Assembly: GCA_034658655.1 (NCBI GenBank) | Contig: JAYEFQ010000138.1 | Coordinates: 1 to 64,000, forward strand | Reading direction: 5' to 3' | Origin: JAQIBY01 sp034658655 | GTDB lineage: Bacteria > Bacteroidota > Bacteroidia > Bacteroidales > ML635J-15 | DNA: 64,000 nucleotides | Shown: positions 48,466 through 58,276 of the stretch, piece by piece | How positions within the stretch are numbered: the first letter of the stretch is position 1 | Layout of the letters: each line of letters starts with the position of its first letter | The notes under the pieces: model-generated | What the model was told of the DNA's origin: nothing | Seen by the model: the letters and a program-made list of their open reading frames with translations, nothing else | Databases searched by the model: none | Program-made: the position numbers and the translations under genes

Positions 48466-49425
48466 TTATAATCTTCTGACACTGCGATATCTACCTACAC
48501 CGCCACCCATGTCCATATTGAAACAGTAGCGAACTACGATTTCATGCGAACCACTAGTATAACCTGCGATATCACTTAAAACAATATCATAACTGTATCC
48601 TACACTGATTCCATTTAACAGATGAATACCCAACATTGGAACAATTGCATCATCATAACGATAAGTTACACCGCCCCAAAATTTCTTATTAAATATAAAT
48701 TGTCCGTTTACACTAAATTCTGCAGTTGCAAAATCAGTTTGAACCAATACCGAAGGTTTTAATTCAAACATCGGATTCGGTAACTGATAAATATATCCAC
48801 CTACAATATAGTAGTGGCGTTTAACAAAAGGGTTTTTGGAGTCATCTCCGCCATCGCTTCCGTTAAATTTAAATACTGGCTCTGTAATATGCAGGCTTGA
48901 AAGTCCGGCATAAAAATTATCATATCGATAATATGCTCCTAAACCAACATCAAAGACCATTTTACTATCCATATGTGGAATCACAGGGTCAGTAAAAACT
49001 TGTCCTCCGTTCAAGGACTCTGGACTTACCCAGTCCCCATTAATGGCGCGACTGATTAAGCCAAGATTCACACCAATTCCCAATGTCCCATAGTCTAAAT
49101 CTAAGCGATAGGCATATGTAGCAGTAATGCTTAAATCTTTTTGAAACCCGATTGACTCTTGAAAAATTGTTAATCCAACACCACTGTTAATCGCATTAAT
49201 TGGCATGTCAACACTAAACACTGTGCTTTGTGGTCGCCCTTCCTCAAAACCAAGCCACTGTTGGCGGTGTACAGAAGTAACACAAATCGCATCATTACTC
49301 CCCGCATAACCAGGATTGTAATTCAGTGTGTTAAATTCAAACAAGCTAAAATGCGCGTCGCTTTGTGCAAAAGTAATTCCTACAGTTGCAAACAAAATCA
49401 TAATCGCTAGAGTTAAACGCCTCAT
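48466..49425 (-). CDS. porP: PorP/SprF-family type IX secretion membrane protein
   Basis: A 319-residue outer-membrane barrel with signal peptide MRRLTLAIMILFATVGITFAQ. Family marks are HFSLFEFNTLNYNPGYAG, the VHRQQWLGFEG-like segment, DMPINAINSGVGL and the final VGYSYDIVLSDIAGYTSGSHEI. PorP/SprF proteins accompany T9SS export, often of type B cargo such as the protein at 22.3-26.8 kb. It is first in the operon preceding gldK, as in Porphyromonas porPKLMN. Confidence 0.9.
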   Translation of the reverse strand: MRRLTLAIMILFATVGITFAQSDAHFSLFEFNTLNYNPGYAGSNDAICVTSVHRQQWLGFEEGRPQSTVFSVDMPINAINSGVGLTIFQESIGFQKDLSITATYAYRLDLDYGTLGIGVNLGLISRAINGDWVSPESLNGGQVFTDPVIPHMDSKMVFDVGLGAYYRYDNFYAGLSSLHITEPVFKFNGSDGGDDSKNPFVKRHYYIVGGYIYQLPNPMFELKPSVLVQTDFATAEFSVNGQFIFNKKFWGGVTYRYDDAIVPMLGIHLLNGISVGYSYDIVLSDIAGYTSGSHEIVVRYCFNMDMGGGVGRYRSVRRL

Positions 49426-49723
49426 ATCAAAATAATTAATTCTACAAGCCCTTAAATGTTCAGCTCGATGCGTAAAGTAAGTAATTTATTTTTTAACAAA
49501 CAAGATTTATTAACAATTTTTGGTTAATAAGCGTGAAATTGTTAATAACCACCTACTTTGAATATCGAACAAAATCAAATATCAGCGAAAAATACAATTT
49601 TTTTTTGACATCAAAACAAAAAATGTCAATATTTTTGAAAAAATCCGCTAAAAACATCATTCTTCGCAAAGAATAACGATGACTTTTGTCATATTATTAT
49701 ATCATAGATTACTTTATGTGCTG

Positions 49724-52015
49724 TTATTTTTTCTTTTTTGCTGCTCCTTTTTCAATTATTTCTTTACATTCTTCATAGTTCAAATCCTCTGGCACTTTGG
49801 ATTTTGGGATGCGATAATTCTTCTTTTTATATGAAATATACGGCCCGTATCGTCCCTTTAGAATAACTACATTTTTATCTTCATCAAAACGTTTTATTTC
49901 ACGTTTTTTTGCTTTTTCTTTTCCTTCAACAATAATTTCTACTGCGCGATTTATCTTTATTGTATAAGGATCATCAGTTTTACTTAAACTGTAAAATGCT
50001 TTATTATGTCGTACGTATGGTCCGAATCGACCGATACCAATAATAACATCTTCATCCTCGTATTTTCCAAGGTTTCTAGGAAGTTTAAACAATTCCATGG
50101 CCTCATCGAAAGTAATTGTTTCAACATTATGTTCTTTCCGCAAGCTTGCGAATGTTGGTTTTTCTTCATCTTCGTTTGACCCAATTTGCACATAAGGCCC
50201 GTAACGACCTATTTTCACACTAACAGGTTTTCCTGTTTTAGGGTCATCACCAAGCACTCTTTCCCAGCGAGATGTCTTTGTTTCTTCAATTTTTTTAAGA
50301 TTTTTGATAAACGGATTATAAAATTCATGAATCATATCAGTCCACTGCTTCTCTCCCATTGCAATTTCATCAAATTGTTTTTCAACTTTGGCGGTGAAAT
50401 TATAATCCATGATCACTTTGAAATGCTCCATTAAAAAATCATTAACCACCATCCCGAGAGATGTAGGCACAAGTTTTCCTTTTGCGCTTCCGTAGTTTTC
50501 GTTACGTTGCTGACGCTTAAACTTGTCATTTTCCAGTTTTATGGAAACAATTTGTCTTGATAAACTATCATCACTTCCTTTTTGAACATATTCCCGTTGC
50601 TGTACCGTTGAAATTGTCGGTGCATAGGTTGACGGACGTCCAATTCCTTGTTCCTCTAACTTTCTTACTAAACTTGCCTCTGTATAACGTGGCGGATGAT
50701 TTGAGAAACGCTGCGTAGCCTCAATATTTCGATAATTAAGAATTTCATGAAGTTTCATTGTGGGTAGCATTCCCTTTGTTGGTTCCTGATCATCATTATC
50801 AGTTGTCTCTATATATAATGTAAGAAATCCTGGGAATTTTATCACTTCACCATGTGCAACAAAATGATCTTTTGGCTTACCGCAATCAATTTCAATATGT
50901 GTTTTTTCAATTTCAGCATTTGCCATTTGTGAAGCAACTGTCCGTTTCCAAATCAGTTCATAAAGCTTTTGTTCTTGCGAGGGGGCATTCACTGATTTTT
51001 TATCGAGATATGTTGGACGAATGGCTTCATGCGCCTCTTGTGCACCTTTGGATTTATTTTTATACTGTCTTGTTTTTGCGTATTCATGGCCAAATTCTGC
51101 CTCAATCATTTTTTTTGCAGAATTAATTGCCAGCCCTGACAAATTTACTGAGTCAGTACGCATATAAGTTATTCTTCCGGCCTCATATAATTTTTGAGCC
51201 ACCTGCATAGTCCGTGAAACGGAAAAGCCTAATTTTCTACTAGCCTCTTGTTGTAATGTTGAGGTTGTAAATGGTGGAGCAGGAGATTTTTTTCCAGGTT
51301 TAACCTGAATATCGGAAATTTGAAATTTAGCATTTATAAATGATTCGAGCAATGCTTGTGCTTCCTTTTCTTTTTTGGGTCTAACAGAAAAATCAGCCTC
51401 AAACACCTCCCCTGTTTGCTTTTCAAATTGTGCAACAATACGATAAGCAAACTCTGACGCGTAATCATTAATTTCTCGCTCTCGCTCAACAATTAATCTC
51501 ACAGCAACGGATTGAACACGTCCTGCAGAAAGAGATGGTTTAATTTTCTTCCATAATAAAGGGGAAAGATTAAATCCAACTAATCTATCCAAAACGCGTC
51601 TAGCTTGCTGTGCGTCCACCAAATTACAATCAATTTCGCGCGGATTTTTAACCGCATTTTGAATTGCCATTTTTGTAATTTCATGAAAAACAATTCGTTT
51701 TGTTGAATCCTTAGGAAGCTTTAATTCTTCAGCCAAATGCCATGCAATTGCCTCTCCTTCACGGTCTTCATCAGAAGCCAACCATACTATTTCAGCTTGT
51801 TTTGCAAGCTTTTTCAGTTCCGCGGTAATTTTTTTCTTATCAGGAGCTACCTCATAATTGGGCTTAAAATCTTTTTCAACATCTATCCCAAAATTTTTCT
51901 TTGAGAGATCTCTAATATGTCCAAAACTGGACTTTACCACAAAGTCTTTTCCCAAAAACCGTTTAATGGTTTGCGCCTTTGCGGGTGACTCAACAATTAC
52001 CAAATTTTTTTCCAT
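49724..52015 (-). CDS. topA: DNA topoisomerase I
   Basis: A 763-residue type IA topoisomerase relaxing negative supercoils. The TOPRIM domain is at the N-terminus (IVESPAKAQTIKRFLG, then the acidic SDEDREGEAIAWHL). The catalytic tyrosine lies in GRITYMRTDSVNLS, and EEQGIGRPSTYAPTI and TSLGMVV follow. The C-terminus carries three repeats of the KIGRYGPYVQIG type in place of Cys4 zinc fingers, as in many Bacteroidota. It is monocistronic, divergent from the penicillin-binding protein. Confidence 0.95.
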   Translation of the reverse strand: MEKNLVIVESPAKAQTIKRFLGKDFVVKSSFGHIRDLSKKNFGIDVEKDFKPNYEVAPDKKKITAELKKLAKQAEIVWLASDEDREGEAIAWHLAEELKLPKDSTKRIVFHEITKMAIQNAVKNPREIDCNLVDAQQARRVLDRLVGFNLSPLLWKKIKPSLSAGRVQSVAVRLIVEREREINDYASEFAYRIVAQFEKQTGEVFEADFSVRPKKEKEAQALLESFINAKFQISDIQVKPGKKSPAPPFTTSTLQQEASRKLGFSVSRTMQVAQKLYEAGRITYMRTDSVNLSGLAINSAKKMIEAEFGHEYAKTRQYKNKSKGAQEAHEAIRPTYLDKKSVNAPSQEQKLYELIWKRTVASQMANAEIEKTHIEIDCGKPKDHFVAHGEVIKFPGFLTLYIETTDNDDQEPTKGMLPTMKLHEILNYRNIEATQRFSNHPPRYTEASLVRKLEEQGIGRPSTYAPTISTVQQREYVQKGSDDSLSRQIVSIKLENDKFKRQQRNENYGSAKGKLVPTSLGMVVNDFLMEHFKVIMDYNFTAKVEKQFDEIAMGEKQWTDMIHEFYNPFIKNLKKIEETKTSRWERVLGDDPKTGKPVSVKIGRYGPYVQIGSNEDEEKPTFASLRKEHNVETITFDEAMELFKLPRNLGKYEDEDVIIGIGRFGPYVRHNKAFYSLSKTDDPYTIKINRAVEIIVEGKEKAKKREIKRFDEDKNVVILKGRYGPYISYKKKNYRIPKSKVPEDLNYEECKEIIEKGAAKKKK

Positions 52016-52124
52016 AAATACTTCAAATTTCCCTGATAAATTTTCACAAAGAAAAGAAATTATCCTGCTTTGTTCAAATTAAAAACATTTTACTTAATTT
52101 AGTAAGCAAAGAAAACAGCAAAAT

Positions 52125-54461
52125 ATGAAGCAAAAAAAGCAATACTCGAAAGGCTTCAAACGCCGCTTTAAATGGATTTCCTGGGGGATTTTCACTCTAG
52201 GATGGATGTTCATAATATTTTATTTTATTTTTATTGCAAACGGAAAAATGGGCTTAATGCCAAGTTTTGAACAGTTAGAAAACCCAAAATCTAACCTTGC
52301 AACCCAAATTATTACAGCAGATCAGGAACTCTTGGGCACCTATTTTCGAGAAAATCGCACAAAAACCGAATTTGATTCCATTTCACCTCATGTCATTAAT
52401 GCGCTAATCTCCACTGAAGACATTCGTTTCCGGAAGCACTCTGGAATTGATTTTAAAGCATTGGGACGCGTGGCTTATGGTGTATTCACAGGGGATTTAC
52501 GCGGAGGTGGGTCAACCATTTCACAGCAATTATCAAAACTAATTTTCCCAAGAGAAGATTTGGACAATAAAATGCAACTTATTAATCGTAAACTTCGTGA
52601 ATGGGTAATTGCCATAAAGCTTGAAAAATCATACACCAAGGAAGAGATAATGACAATGTACCTCAATCATTTCGATTTTCTCAATCTCGCCGTTGGTATT
52701 GAATCGGCTTCGCGCGTTTATTTTAGTACGACACCTAACTCTCTAAACATTCAACAATCGGCAATGTTAGTTGGGATGCTGCAAAATCCATCTTTATATA
52801 ATCCTCTCCGTTTTCCTGATAAAACAAAAACACGAAGGAGTATTGTATTAAATCAAATGGAGAAGTACGGATATTTATCAGAAAGAGAAAATGACTCCAT
52901 TAAATCACTTTCTTTGGGGATAAAATTCCAACGCGTAGATCACAATTTGGGTAGCGGCACTTATTTCCGCGAATTTTTGCGACAATATTTAACAGCCAAC
53001 AAACCGAATCGCGAAGATTATTTTGATAAGCGCTTGTTTATTGAAGATTCAATTAGCTGGGAAATAGACCCTGCTTACGGGTGGTGTAATAAAAACATTA
53101 AAGCAGACGACACAAATTATGACATTTATAGTGATGGATTGAAAATTTACACAACGCTAGATTCCCGCATGCAAATATATGCTGAAAATGCAGTGGAAAA
53201 ACACCTCGGAGAATTCCTTCAAGATGCATTTTACAAAGATCAAAAAGGACGGTCAAAAGCACCCTTTGCATGGCAATTAACACAAAGTGATATAGACAGA
53301 ATTATGGAAAACAGCAAACGTAGGTGTGAACGATACCGCGTACATAAAGTAGCGGGAATAAGTAAAGATTCTATTGACATTATGTTCGAAACACCAGCAG
53401 AAATGACTATTTTTTCTTGGGATGGAGACATTGACACAATCATGACTCCTATGGATTCAATACGATATTACAAATATTTTTTACATGCAGGCTTTATGAG
53501 TATGGAACCGCAGACAGGCTATGTAAAAGCATACGTTGGTGACATAAATTATAAACATTTTAAATATGACATGACTTCATTGGCAAGACGCCAAGTAGGT
53601 TCAACCTTTAAACCTTTTATTTATACCTTGGCAATGCAAAACGGATATTCTCCATGTCATAAAGTTCCAAATATTCCAGTAACATTTAAAATGCCTGAAG
53701 GTCAAAAACCAGAATTTTACACACCAAAATATTCTAAAAATAAAAAAGAAGGAGAAATGGTAAGATTGAAATACGGACTTGCCGGCTCATTAAATCAGAT
53801 TTCTGCATGGGTTTTAAAACAATTTTCACCTGAAGCTGTCATTGAAATTACGAGAGCAATGGGCGTATCGAGTCATATTGATCCGTATCCATCAATTTGT
53901 GTTGGTGCAGCCGAAATGACATTAAAAGAAATGGTTGGAGCCTATACAAGTTTTGCAAATCAAGGAATATATTCTCGACCACTATATGTTACTCGCATTG
54001 AAGATAAAAATGGGAATATTCTCTCAGAATTTCAAGCTGTTCAAAATGAAGCGATTGACGAACAAACTGCATATCTCATGATTGACTTAATGAAAGGTGT
54101 GGTTAATTTTGGCACCAGTGTACGCCTTCGGTATCGCTATAATTTCACAGCTGAATTGGCAGGAAAAACAGGAACAACCAATAATCATTCGGATGGATGG
54201 TTTATGGGCATAGCTCCAAACCTTGTTTCTGGAGCTTGGGTAGGTGGAGAAGAAAGAAGCATTCACTTTCGTGGGATTACACTTGGACAAGGAGCAAGCA
54301 TGGCATTGCCGATTTGGGCTTTATATATGGAGCAAGTTTATGCCGACCCAAATTTACCTTATACGCAAGAAGATAAATTCAAAAAACCTGATAAACTCAA
54401 TGTAACAGTTGATTGTCAAGAGTGGGAACGCCAAAATGAAGATGGCAACTTAAGCTTATAA
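52125..54461 (+). CDS. Penicillin-binding protein 1A (bifunctional transglycosylase/transpeptidase)
   Basis: A 778-residue class A penicillin-binding protein building peptidoglycan in the periplasm. One N-terminal membrane helix (about 16-37) precedes the GT51 glycosyltransferase domain with the catalytic glutamate in ALISTEDIRFRKHSGID and RGGGSTISQQLSKLIF. The transpeptidase domain shows SxxK in GSTFKPFIYTL, SxN in SLNQISA and KTG in AGKTGTTNNHSDGW. Length is normal. It ends 2 nt from the converging radA stop. Confidence 0.93.
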   Translation: MKQKKQYSKGFKRRFKWISWGIFTLGWMFIIFYFIFIANGKMGLMPSFEQLENPKSNLATQIITADQELLGTYFRENRTKTEFDSISPHVINALISTEDIRFRKHSGIDFKALGRVAYGVFTGDLRGGGSTISQQLSKLIFPREDLDNKMQLINRKLREWVIAIKLEKSYTKEEIMTMYLNHFDFLNLAVGIESASRVYFSTTPNSLNIQQSAMLVGMLQNPSLYNPLRFPDKTKTRRSIVLNQMEKYGYLSERENDSIKSLSLGIKFQRVDHNLGSGTYFREFLRQYLTANKPNREDYFDKRLFIEDSISWEIDPAYGWCNKNIKADDTNYDIYSDGLKIYTTLDSRMQIYAENAVEKHLGEFLQDAFYKDQKGRSKAPFAWQLTQSDIDRIMENSKRRCERYRVHKVAGISKDSIDIMFETPAEMTIFSWDGDIDTIMTPMDSIRYYKYFLHAGFMSMEPQTGYVKAYVGDINYKHFKYDMTSLARRQVGSTFKPFIYTLAMQNGYSPCHKVPNIPVTFKMPEGQKPEFYTPKYSKNKKEGEMVRLKYGLAGSLNQISAWVLKQFSPEAVIEITRAMGVSSHIDPYPSICVGAAEMTLKEMVGAYTSFANQGIYSRPLYVTRIEDKNGNILSEFQAVQNEAIDEQTAYLMIDLMKGVVNFGTSVRLRYRYNFTAELAGKTGTTNNHSDGWFMGIAPNLVSGAWVGGEERSIHFRGITLGQGASMALPIWALYMEQVYADPNLPYTQEDKFKKPDKLNVTVDCQEWERQNEDGNLSL

Positions 54462-54463
54462 AT

Positions 54464-55828
54464 TTAATTATCGCGAAATAATGCCTTTAACATTTCACCG
54501 ACGGTACGTACCGGAATAATTTTTATGCTTCGGGTTTGTATCTTTTCTTTTGATGAATTTGCTGGGATAATAATTCGTTGAAACCCCAAACGATCTGCCT
54601 CAGAAACACGTTGTGTAATTCTGCCAATTGAGCGTACTTCACCCGATAATCCAACCTCTCCACACAAAACAGTTGTTTCAGGTATATTCATATCCTGATC
54701 AGAGGAAAGAATTGCAGCAATTAAAGGCAAATCTAAACCAGTATCGCTAATTTTTAGTCCACCAGCAATATTTACAAACACATCTTTTTGATTTAAACGA
54801 AACCCAACACGCTTTTCCAAAACAGCAAGTAACATATTTAACCGACGGATATCATAACCCGTTGAAGTTCGCTGTGGAGTTCCATATACAGCTGAGCTCA
54901 CAAGTGCTTGCATTTCGATTAACATGGGGCGAATTCCTTCCACCGATGCGCCCAAGGCTACCCCACTCAAGTGGGCAGATTCTCCGGAAAGAAAAATATC
55001 TGATGGATTTGCAACCTCCTGCAAACCTTCCTGTTTCATTTCAAACACTCCAATTTCATGGGTGCTTCCAAACCGATTTTTCCTTGCCCTCAAAATTCGA
55101 TAAAAGTTATTTTGATCACCTTCAAATTGCAAAACAACATCAACCATATGTTCAAGGATCATTGGACCAGCAATGTTTCCAGACTTTGTAATATGTCCAA
55201 CAAGCAAAAATGCAACTTGATTTGATTTTGCATAGCGAATAATTCGAGCAGCAGAATCTCTAATTTGTGTAATGCTTCCTGCCACGGAATCAAGCTCGTC
55301 GCAGAACGCAGTTTGAATGGAATCTACTACCACGACTTGGGCTTCTGTTTCTTTTGCTTGATGAATGAGTTTATCAACATCCGTTTCATCGGTAAACATG
55401 CAATTCGAGTCATTGGATCCAATTCGATCTGCACGTAATTTTACTTGCTGCAAACTTTCTTCGCCAGCGCAATATAAAGCTTTAATATTTTGAGTTTGAA
55501 GCAATAATTGTAATAATAAAGTAGATTTTCCGATACCCGGCTCTCCTGCAATAAGCGCAACTGTTCCTGGCACTAATCCAGCACCAAAAACCCGATTGAC
55601 TTCTGAAAATGGGAAAATTAATCGTTTCGTTTCAGTTGCATTAATTTCCTGAATTGAAACTGCTTGTGAATGAGATTGCGTCGATACTGATTTCGAACCT
55701 GATTTCTTTGTACTATGCTGAAATTCTTTAAAGCTATTCCAAGCGTGACATGAGGGGCACTGCCCAACCCATTTAGGCGACTCATAACCACATTCAGAAC
55801 AGAGAAAAGCTGTTCGGGTTTTCGCCAT
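54464..55828 (-). CDS. radA: DNA repair protein RadA (Sms)
   Basis: A 454-residue ATPase acting in recombination and branch migration. The N-terminal Cys4 zinc finger is CSECGYESPKWVGQCPSCHAW. The RecA-like core has Walker A GEPGIGKSTLL, and the RadA-specific KNRFG motif is in RKNRFGSTHEIGVF. The C-terminal Lon-like domain has VNIAGGLKISDTGLDLPLIAAI and GEVGLSGEVRSI. Its start codon overlaps the upstream lipoprotein stop by one base (TAATG). Confidence 0.95.
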   Translation of the reverse strand: MAKTRTAFLCSECGYESPKWVGQCPSCHAWNSFKEFQHSTKKSGSKSVSTQSHSQAVSIQEINATETKRLIFPFSEVNRVFGAGLVPGTVALIAGEPGIGKSTLLLQLLLQTQNIKALYCAGEESLQQVKLRADRIGSNDSNCMFTDETDVDKLIHQAKETEAQVVVVDSIQTAFCDELDSVAGSITQIRDSAARIIRYAKSNQVAFLLVGHITKSGNIAGPMILEHMVDVVLQFEGDQNNFYRILRARKNRFGSTHEIGVFEMKQEGLQEVANPSDIFLSGESAHLSGVALGASVEGIRPMLIEMQALVSSAVYGTPQRTSTGYDIRRLNMLLAVLEKRVGFRLNQKDVFVNIAGGLKISDTGLDLPLIAAILSSDQDMNIPETTVLCGEVGLSGEVRSIGRITQRVSEADRLGFQRIIIPANSSKEKIQTRSIKIIPVRTVGEMLKALFRDN

Positions 55829-56235
55829 TAATCAAGGCTTAGGAATTCACGTCTTAAGTATGCACCCTCGGTTGATTCATCAAGCATTTCATAACGAGTA
55901 AGAATCAATTTATCATCGGAAATTTCATCAACCTTAAATAATCCGTTAGGATCGGCAATTCCGGACAATGTTCCAGCCTCAATTATTTTAATGGCTGTGA
56001 ACAAAGTTTGTTTTTCAATAGTATAATAAGCAGTATCCGTTATTTCTCCAGCATTATACAAGCGTACGAGTGTCCCGCCATCTTGAAAATCCCAAATAAT
56101 TTCTGCTGGATATTCTGCCATCATACTTTCTTTAAGCCAAGTACGATTAATTTTATTTTCCACTTTATTACAAGAAGTAAAGCTAAATCCAGCTAATGCT
56201 AGGATTACACTAATAATTAATATTTTTTTCAGCAT
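55828..56235 (-). CDS. Lipoprotein of unknown function
   Basis: A 135-residue lipoprotein with lipobox GFSFTSC (Cys about 21). The mature part KINRTWLKESMMAEYPAEIIWDFQDGGTLVRLYN resembles lipocalin-like small lipoproteins with a TWKxxxxxxxxxxWxFxxGG pattern. The role is unknown. It is translationally linked to radA by a one-base stop/start overlap. Confidence 0.7.
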   Translation of the reverse strand: MLKKILIISVILALAGFSFTSCNKVENKINRTWLKESMMAEYPAEIIWDFQDGGTLVRLYNAGEITDTAYYTIEKQTLFTAIKIIEAGTLSGIADPNGLFKVDEISDDKLILTRYEMLDESTEGAYLRREFLSLD

Positions 56236-56281
56236 AATTAGAATTTTGATAATGAGACAAATATAATAAAATTTTGTTTAA

Positions 56282-56764
56282 CTAAATAGAATTTATTATC
56301 GAACTTGAAGAAAATCCTTTAACAAAATCGATGGTTACCACCTCTCCACCTGCCTGAACAACATCATTGTAGCCAACAATATCTTTAACAATATAATCCC
56401 CACCCTTAACAAGCACTTTAGGTTTTAACAATTTAATAATATTAAGCGGGGTATCTTCATCAAAGAAACATACGAAATCGACAAATTCAAATGCAGCCAT
56501 TACTAAAGCACGGGTATATTCATCCTGCACGGGTCTGTTCGCACCTTTTAATCGCGCCACAGAAGCATCCGTATTTAATGCCACAATAAAATGTGTTCCC
56601 AAATCTGCAGCTTGAGCCAGATAAGTAATATGTCCACGGTGAATAACATCAAAGCAGCCATTAGTAAAAACCAAGCGATCAATAGCATTCCCTTGAGTTT
56701 TCACCCAATGCTTTAAGTTTTTAGTTTGAATAATTTTATCTTCTATTCGATGGAGACTTTGCAT
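56282..56764 (-). CDS. rfaE2: D-glycero-beta-D-manno-heptose 1-phosphate adenylyltransferase
   Basis: A 160-residue nucleotidyltransferase making ADP-heptose for lipopolysaccharide core. The N-terminal nucleotide motif FTNGCFDVIHRGHITYL holds the HxGH signature, and NTDASVARLKG, PVQDEYTRALVMAAFEFVDFV and PKVLVKGGDY follow. It matches the stand-alone adenylyltransferase half of HldE. It lies 2 nt after panD. Confidence 0.9.
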   Translation of the reverse strand: MQSLHRIEDKIIQTKNLKHWVKTQGNAIDRLVFTNGCFDVIHRGHITYLAQAADLGTHFIVALNTDASVARLKGANRPVQDEYTRALVMAAFEFVDFVCFFDEDTPLNIIKLLKPKVLVKGGDYIVKDIVGYNDVVQAGGEVVTIDFVKGFSSSSIINSI

Positions 56765-56766
56765 TG

Positions 56767-57117
56767 CTATTCCAGTGTATTACCTGCAACATTTGGAAAA
56801 ATGAAGGTCGGTTTAAAGTGTTTCGCCTCTTCAAAATCCATAGAAGCATAAGAAATAATAATTACAATATCTCCAACAGTAGCTTTTCTTGCAGCTGGAC
56901 CATTCAATGCAATTACTCCCGAGCCTCGTTCTCCTTTAATGACATAAGTTTCCAATCTTTCGCCATTATTAATATTCACCACCTGAACTTTTTCATTTTC
57001 AATGATGTTACTTGCGTCCATCAAATCTTCATCAACAGTAATACTACCAACGTACTGCAAATTAGCTTCAGTTACCGTGGCTTTATGAATTTTCGATTTT
57101 ACAACTTCAATAAACAT
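56767..57117 (-). CDS. panD: Aspartate 1-decarboxylase (pyruvoyl)
   Basis: A 116-residue enzyme forming beta-alanine for pantothenate. It self-cleaves at the Gly-Ser bond in LQYVGSITVDE to create the pyruvoyl group. VNINNGERLETYVIKGERGSG and LNGPAARKATVGDIVIIISYA complete the family core. Length is typical. It is 26 nt downstream of panC, so the two last pantothenate steps are co-transcribed. Confidence 0.95.
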   Translation of the reverse strand: MFIEVVKSKIHKATVTEANLQYVGSITVDEDLMDASNIIENEKVQVVNINNGERLETYVIKGERGSGVIALNGPAARKATVGDIVIIISYASMDFEEAKHFKPTFIFPNVAGNTLE

Positions 57118-57143
57118 AGTCTGTTATTTTATGGGCGACAAAG

Positions 57144-58001
57144 TTAATAATTATTTGAGACAACAAATATTAAATTATCAATGAGACGAATCTGCCCACA
57201 CCAAACGGCAACACAAAGTCGGTAATCCACCTCAGACCTAAGTGTTGCAGGCATTTTCATCGTTTCGTCATCTACAATAGAAACATATTCTGTTTTCAAA
57301 TGTTCATATTTATTGATTTGATCAGCGAGTATTTTCTCAGCTTCTCGAGGGTTTTCAGCATAATCATCCGGGTTAAAGTCACGCATTATTCGATAAATAT
57401 TTGCAGCTGCAATACGTTCTTGCTCAGACAGTCGCATATTTCTTGAACTCATAGCCAAACCATCTGCTTCCCTAATAATTTCTCCACTTAATATCTCTAC
57501 TGGTATTTTTGACACATTTGTCATTTGCTGGATTATTTTGAGTTGCTGATAATCTTTTTCTCCAAAATAAGCTCTATCTGGTTTAACCAAATCAAACAAA
57601 CGATAAACAACATCCGCAACTCCGTCAAAATGACCTTTACGAAATTTTCCTTCCATTGGCTTATCCAAACCGGCTAAATCAAAGTGATTTTGTTTTTCAT
57701 CAGGATAAATTGTCTCCACTTCGGGCATAAAAACAATATCTACACCCTCTGCATCAAGCATTTCTAAATCCTGTTCGGGCATTTGGGGATATTTCTCTAA
57801 ATCTTTGGGATCATTAAATTGAGTGGGATTAACAAAAATTGAGACAATCGTAATTTGATTTTCGATACGTGATTTCCTAACCAAACTCAAATGCCCAAAA
57901 TGCAATGCTCCCATGGTGGGAACAAAACCAATTTTATAATTAAGCTCACGAAATTCCTGAACACACTTACTTAGTTCTGTTTTATCAGTGATTCGCTTCA
58001 T
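57144..58001 (-). CDS. panC: Pantothenate synthetase (pantoate-beta-alanine ligase)
   Basis: A 285-residue enzyme joining pantoate and beta-alanine with ATP. PTMGALHFGHLSLV has the HIGH-like motif, VFVNPTQFN-type residues appear in IFVNPTQFNDPKDLEKYP, and AYFGEKDYQQLKII and GLAMSSRNMRLSE hold the KMSKS-like loop. ATG 58001 (MKRITDKTELSK) is chosen over 58046, whose extra residues are not family-like. It heads the run panC, panD, rfaE2, lipoprotein, radA. Confidence 0.93.
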   Translation of the reverse strand: MKRITDKTELSKCVQEFRELNYKIGFVPTMGALHFGHLSLVRKSRIENQITIVSIFVNPTQFNDPKDLEKYPQMPEQDLEMLDAEGVDIVFMPEVETIYPDEKQNHFDLAGLDKPMEGKFRKGHFDGVADVVYRLFDLVKPDRAYFGEKDYQQLKIIQQMTNVSKIPVEILSGEIIREADGLAMSSRNMRLSEQERIAAANIYRIMRDFNPDDYAENPREAEKILADQINKYEHLKTEYVSIVDDETMKMPATLRSEVDYRLCVAVWCGQIRLIDNLIFVVSNNY

Positions 58002-58276
58002 ACTCAAATTTTCAGTAAAGATACATGAGTCTTGTCCTAAAAACAAACAAAACCAAAAAAGGTTCTTTTGGCGATATTTAACTTTTCTTCAATTAGCTGA
58101 TACTTAGGGCTTATAAAAAAATAACCTATACATTTTAACTTGTTTTTTTACCATTTCTCGATGTTTCAAATTTTGCTTATAGTCGCAAGCTATATCCCTG
58201 TTTTTTGCGTATTTTTTTAAATTTTTCTATTTATTTGAAAAATTAAAGCCGAAAAACCTCAAAATATTACTGCAAT

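Noticed and set aside
49426..49723. Replication origin or long regulatory region between porP and topA.
   Set aside because: The 298 nt are AT-rich with short inverted ATTGTTAATAA-like words, but no DnaA-box cluster or other defining feature was seen.
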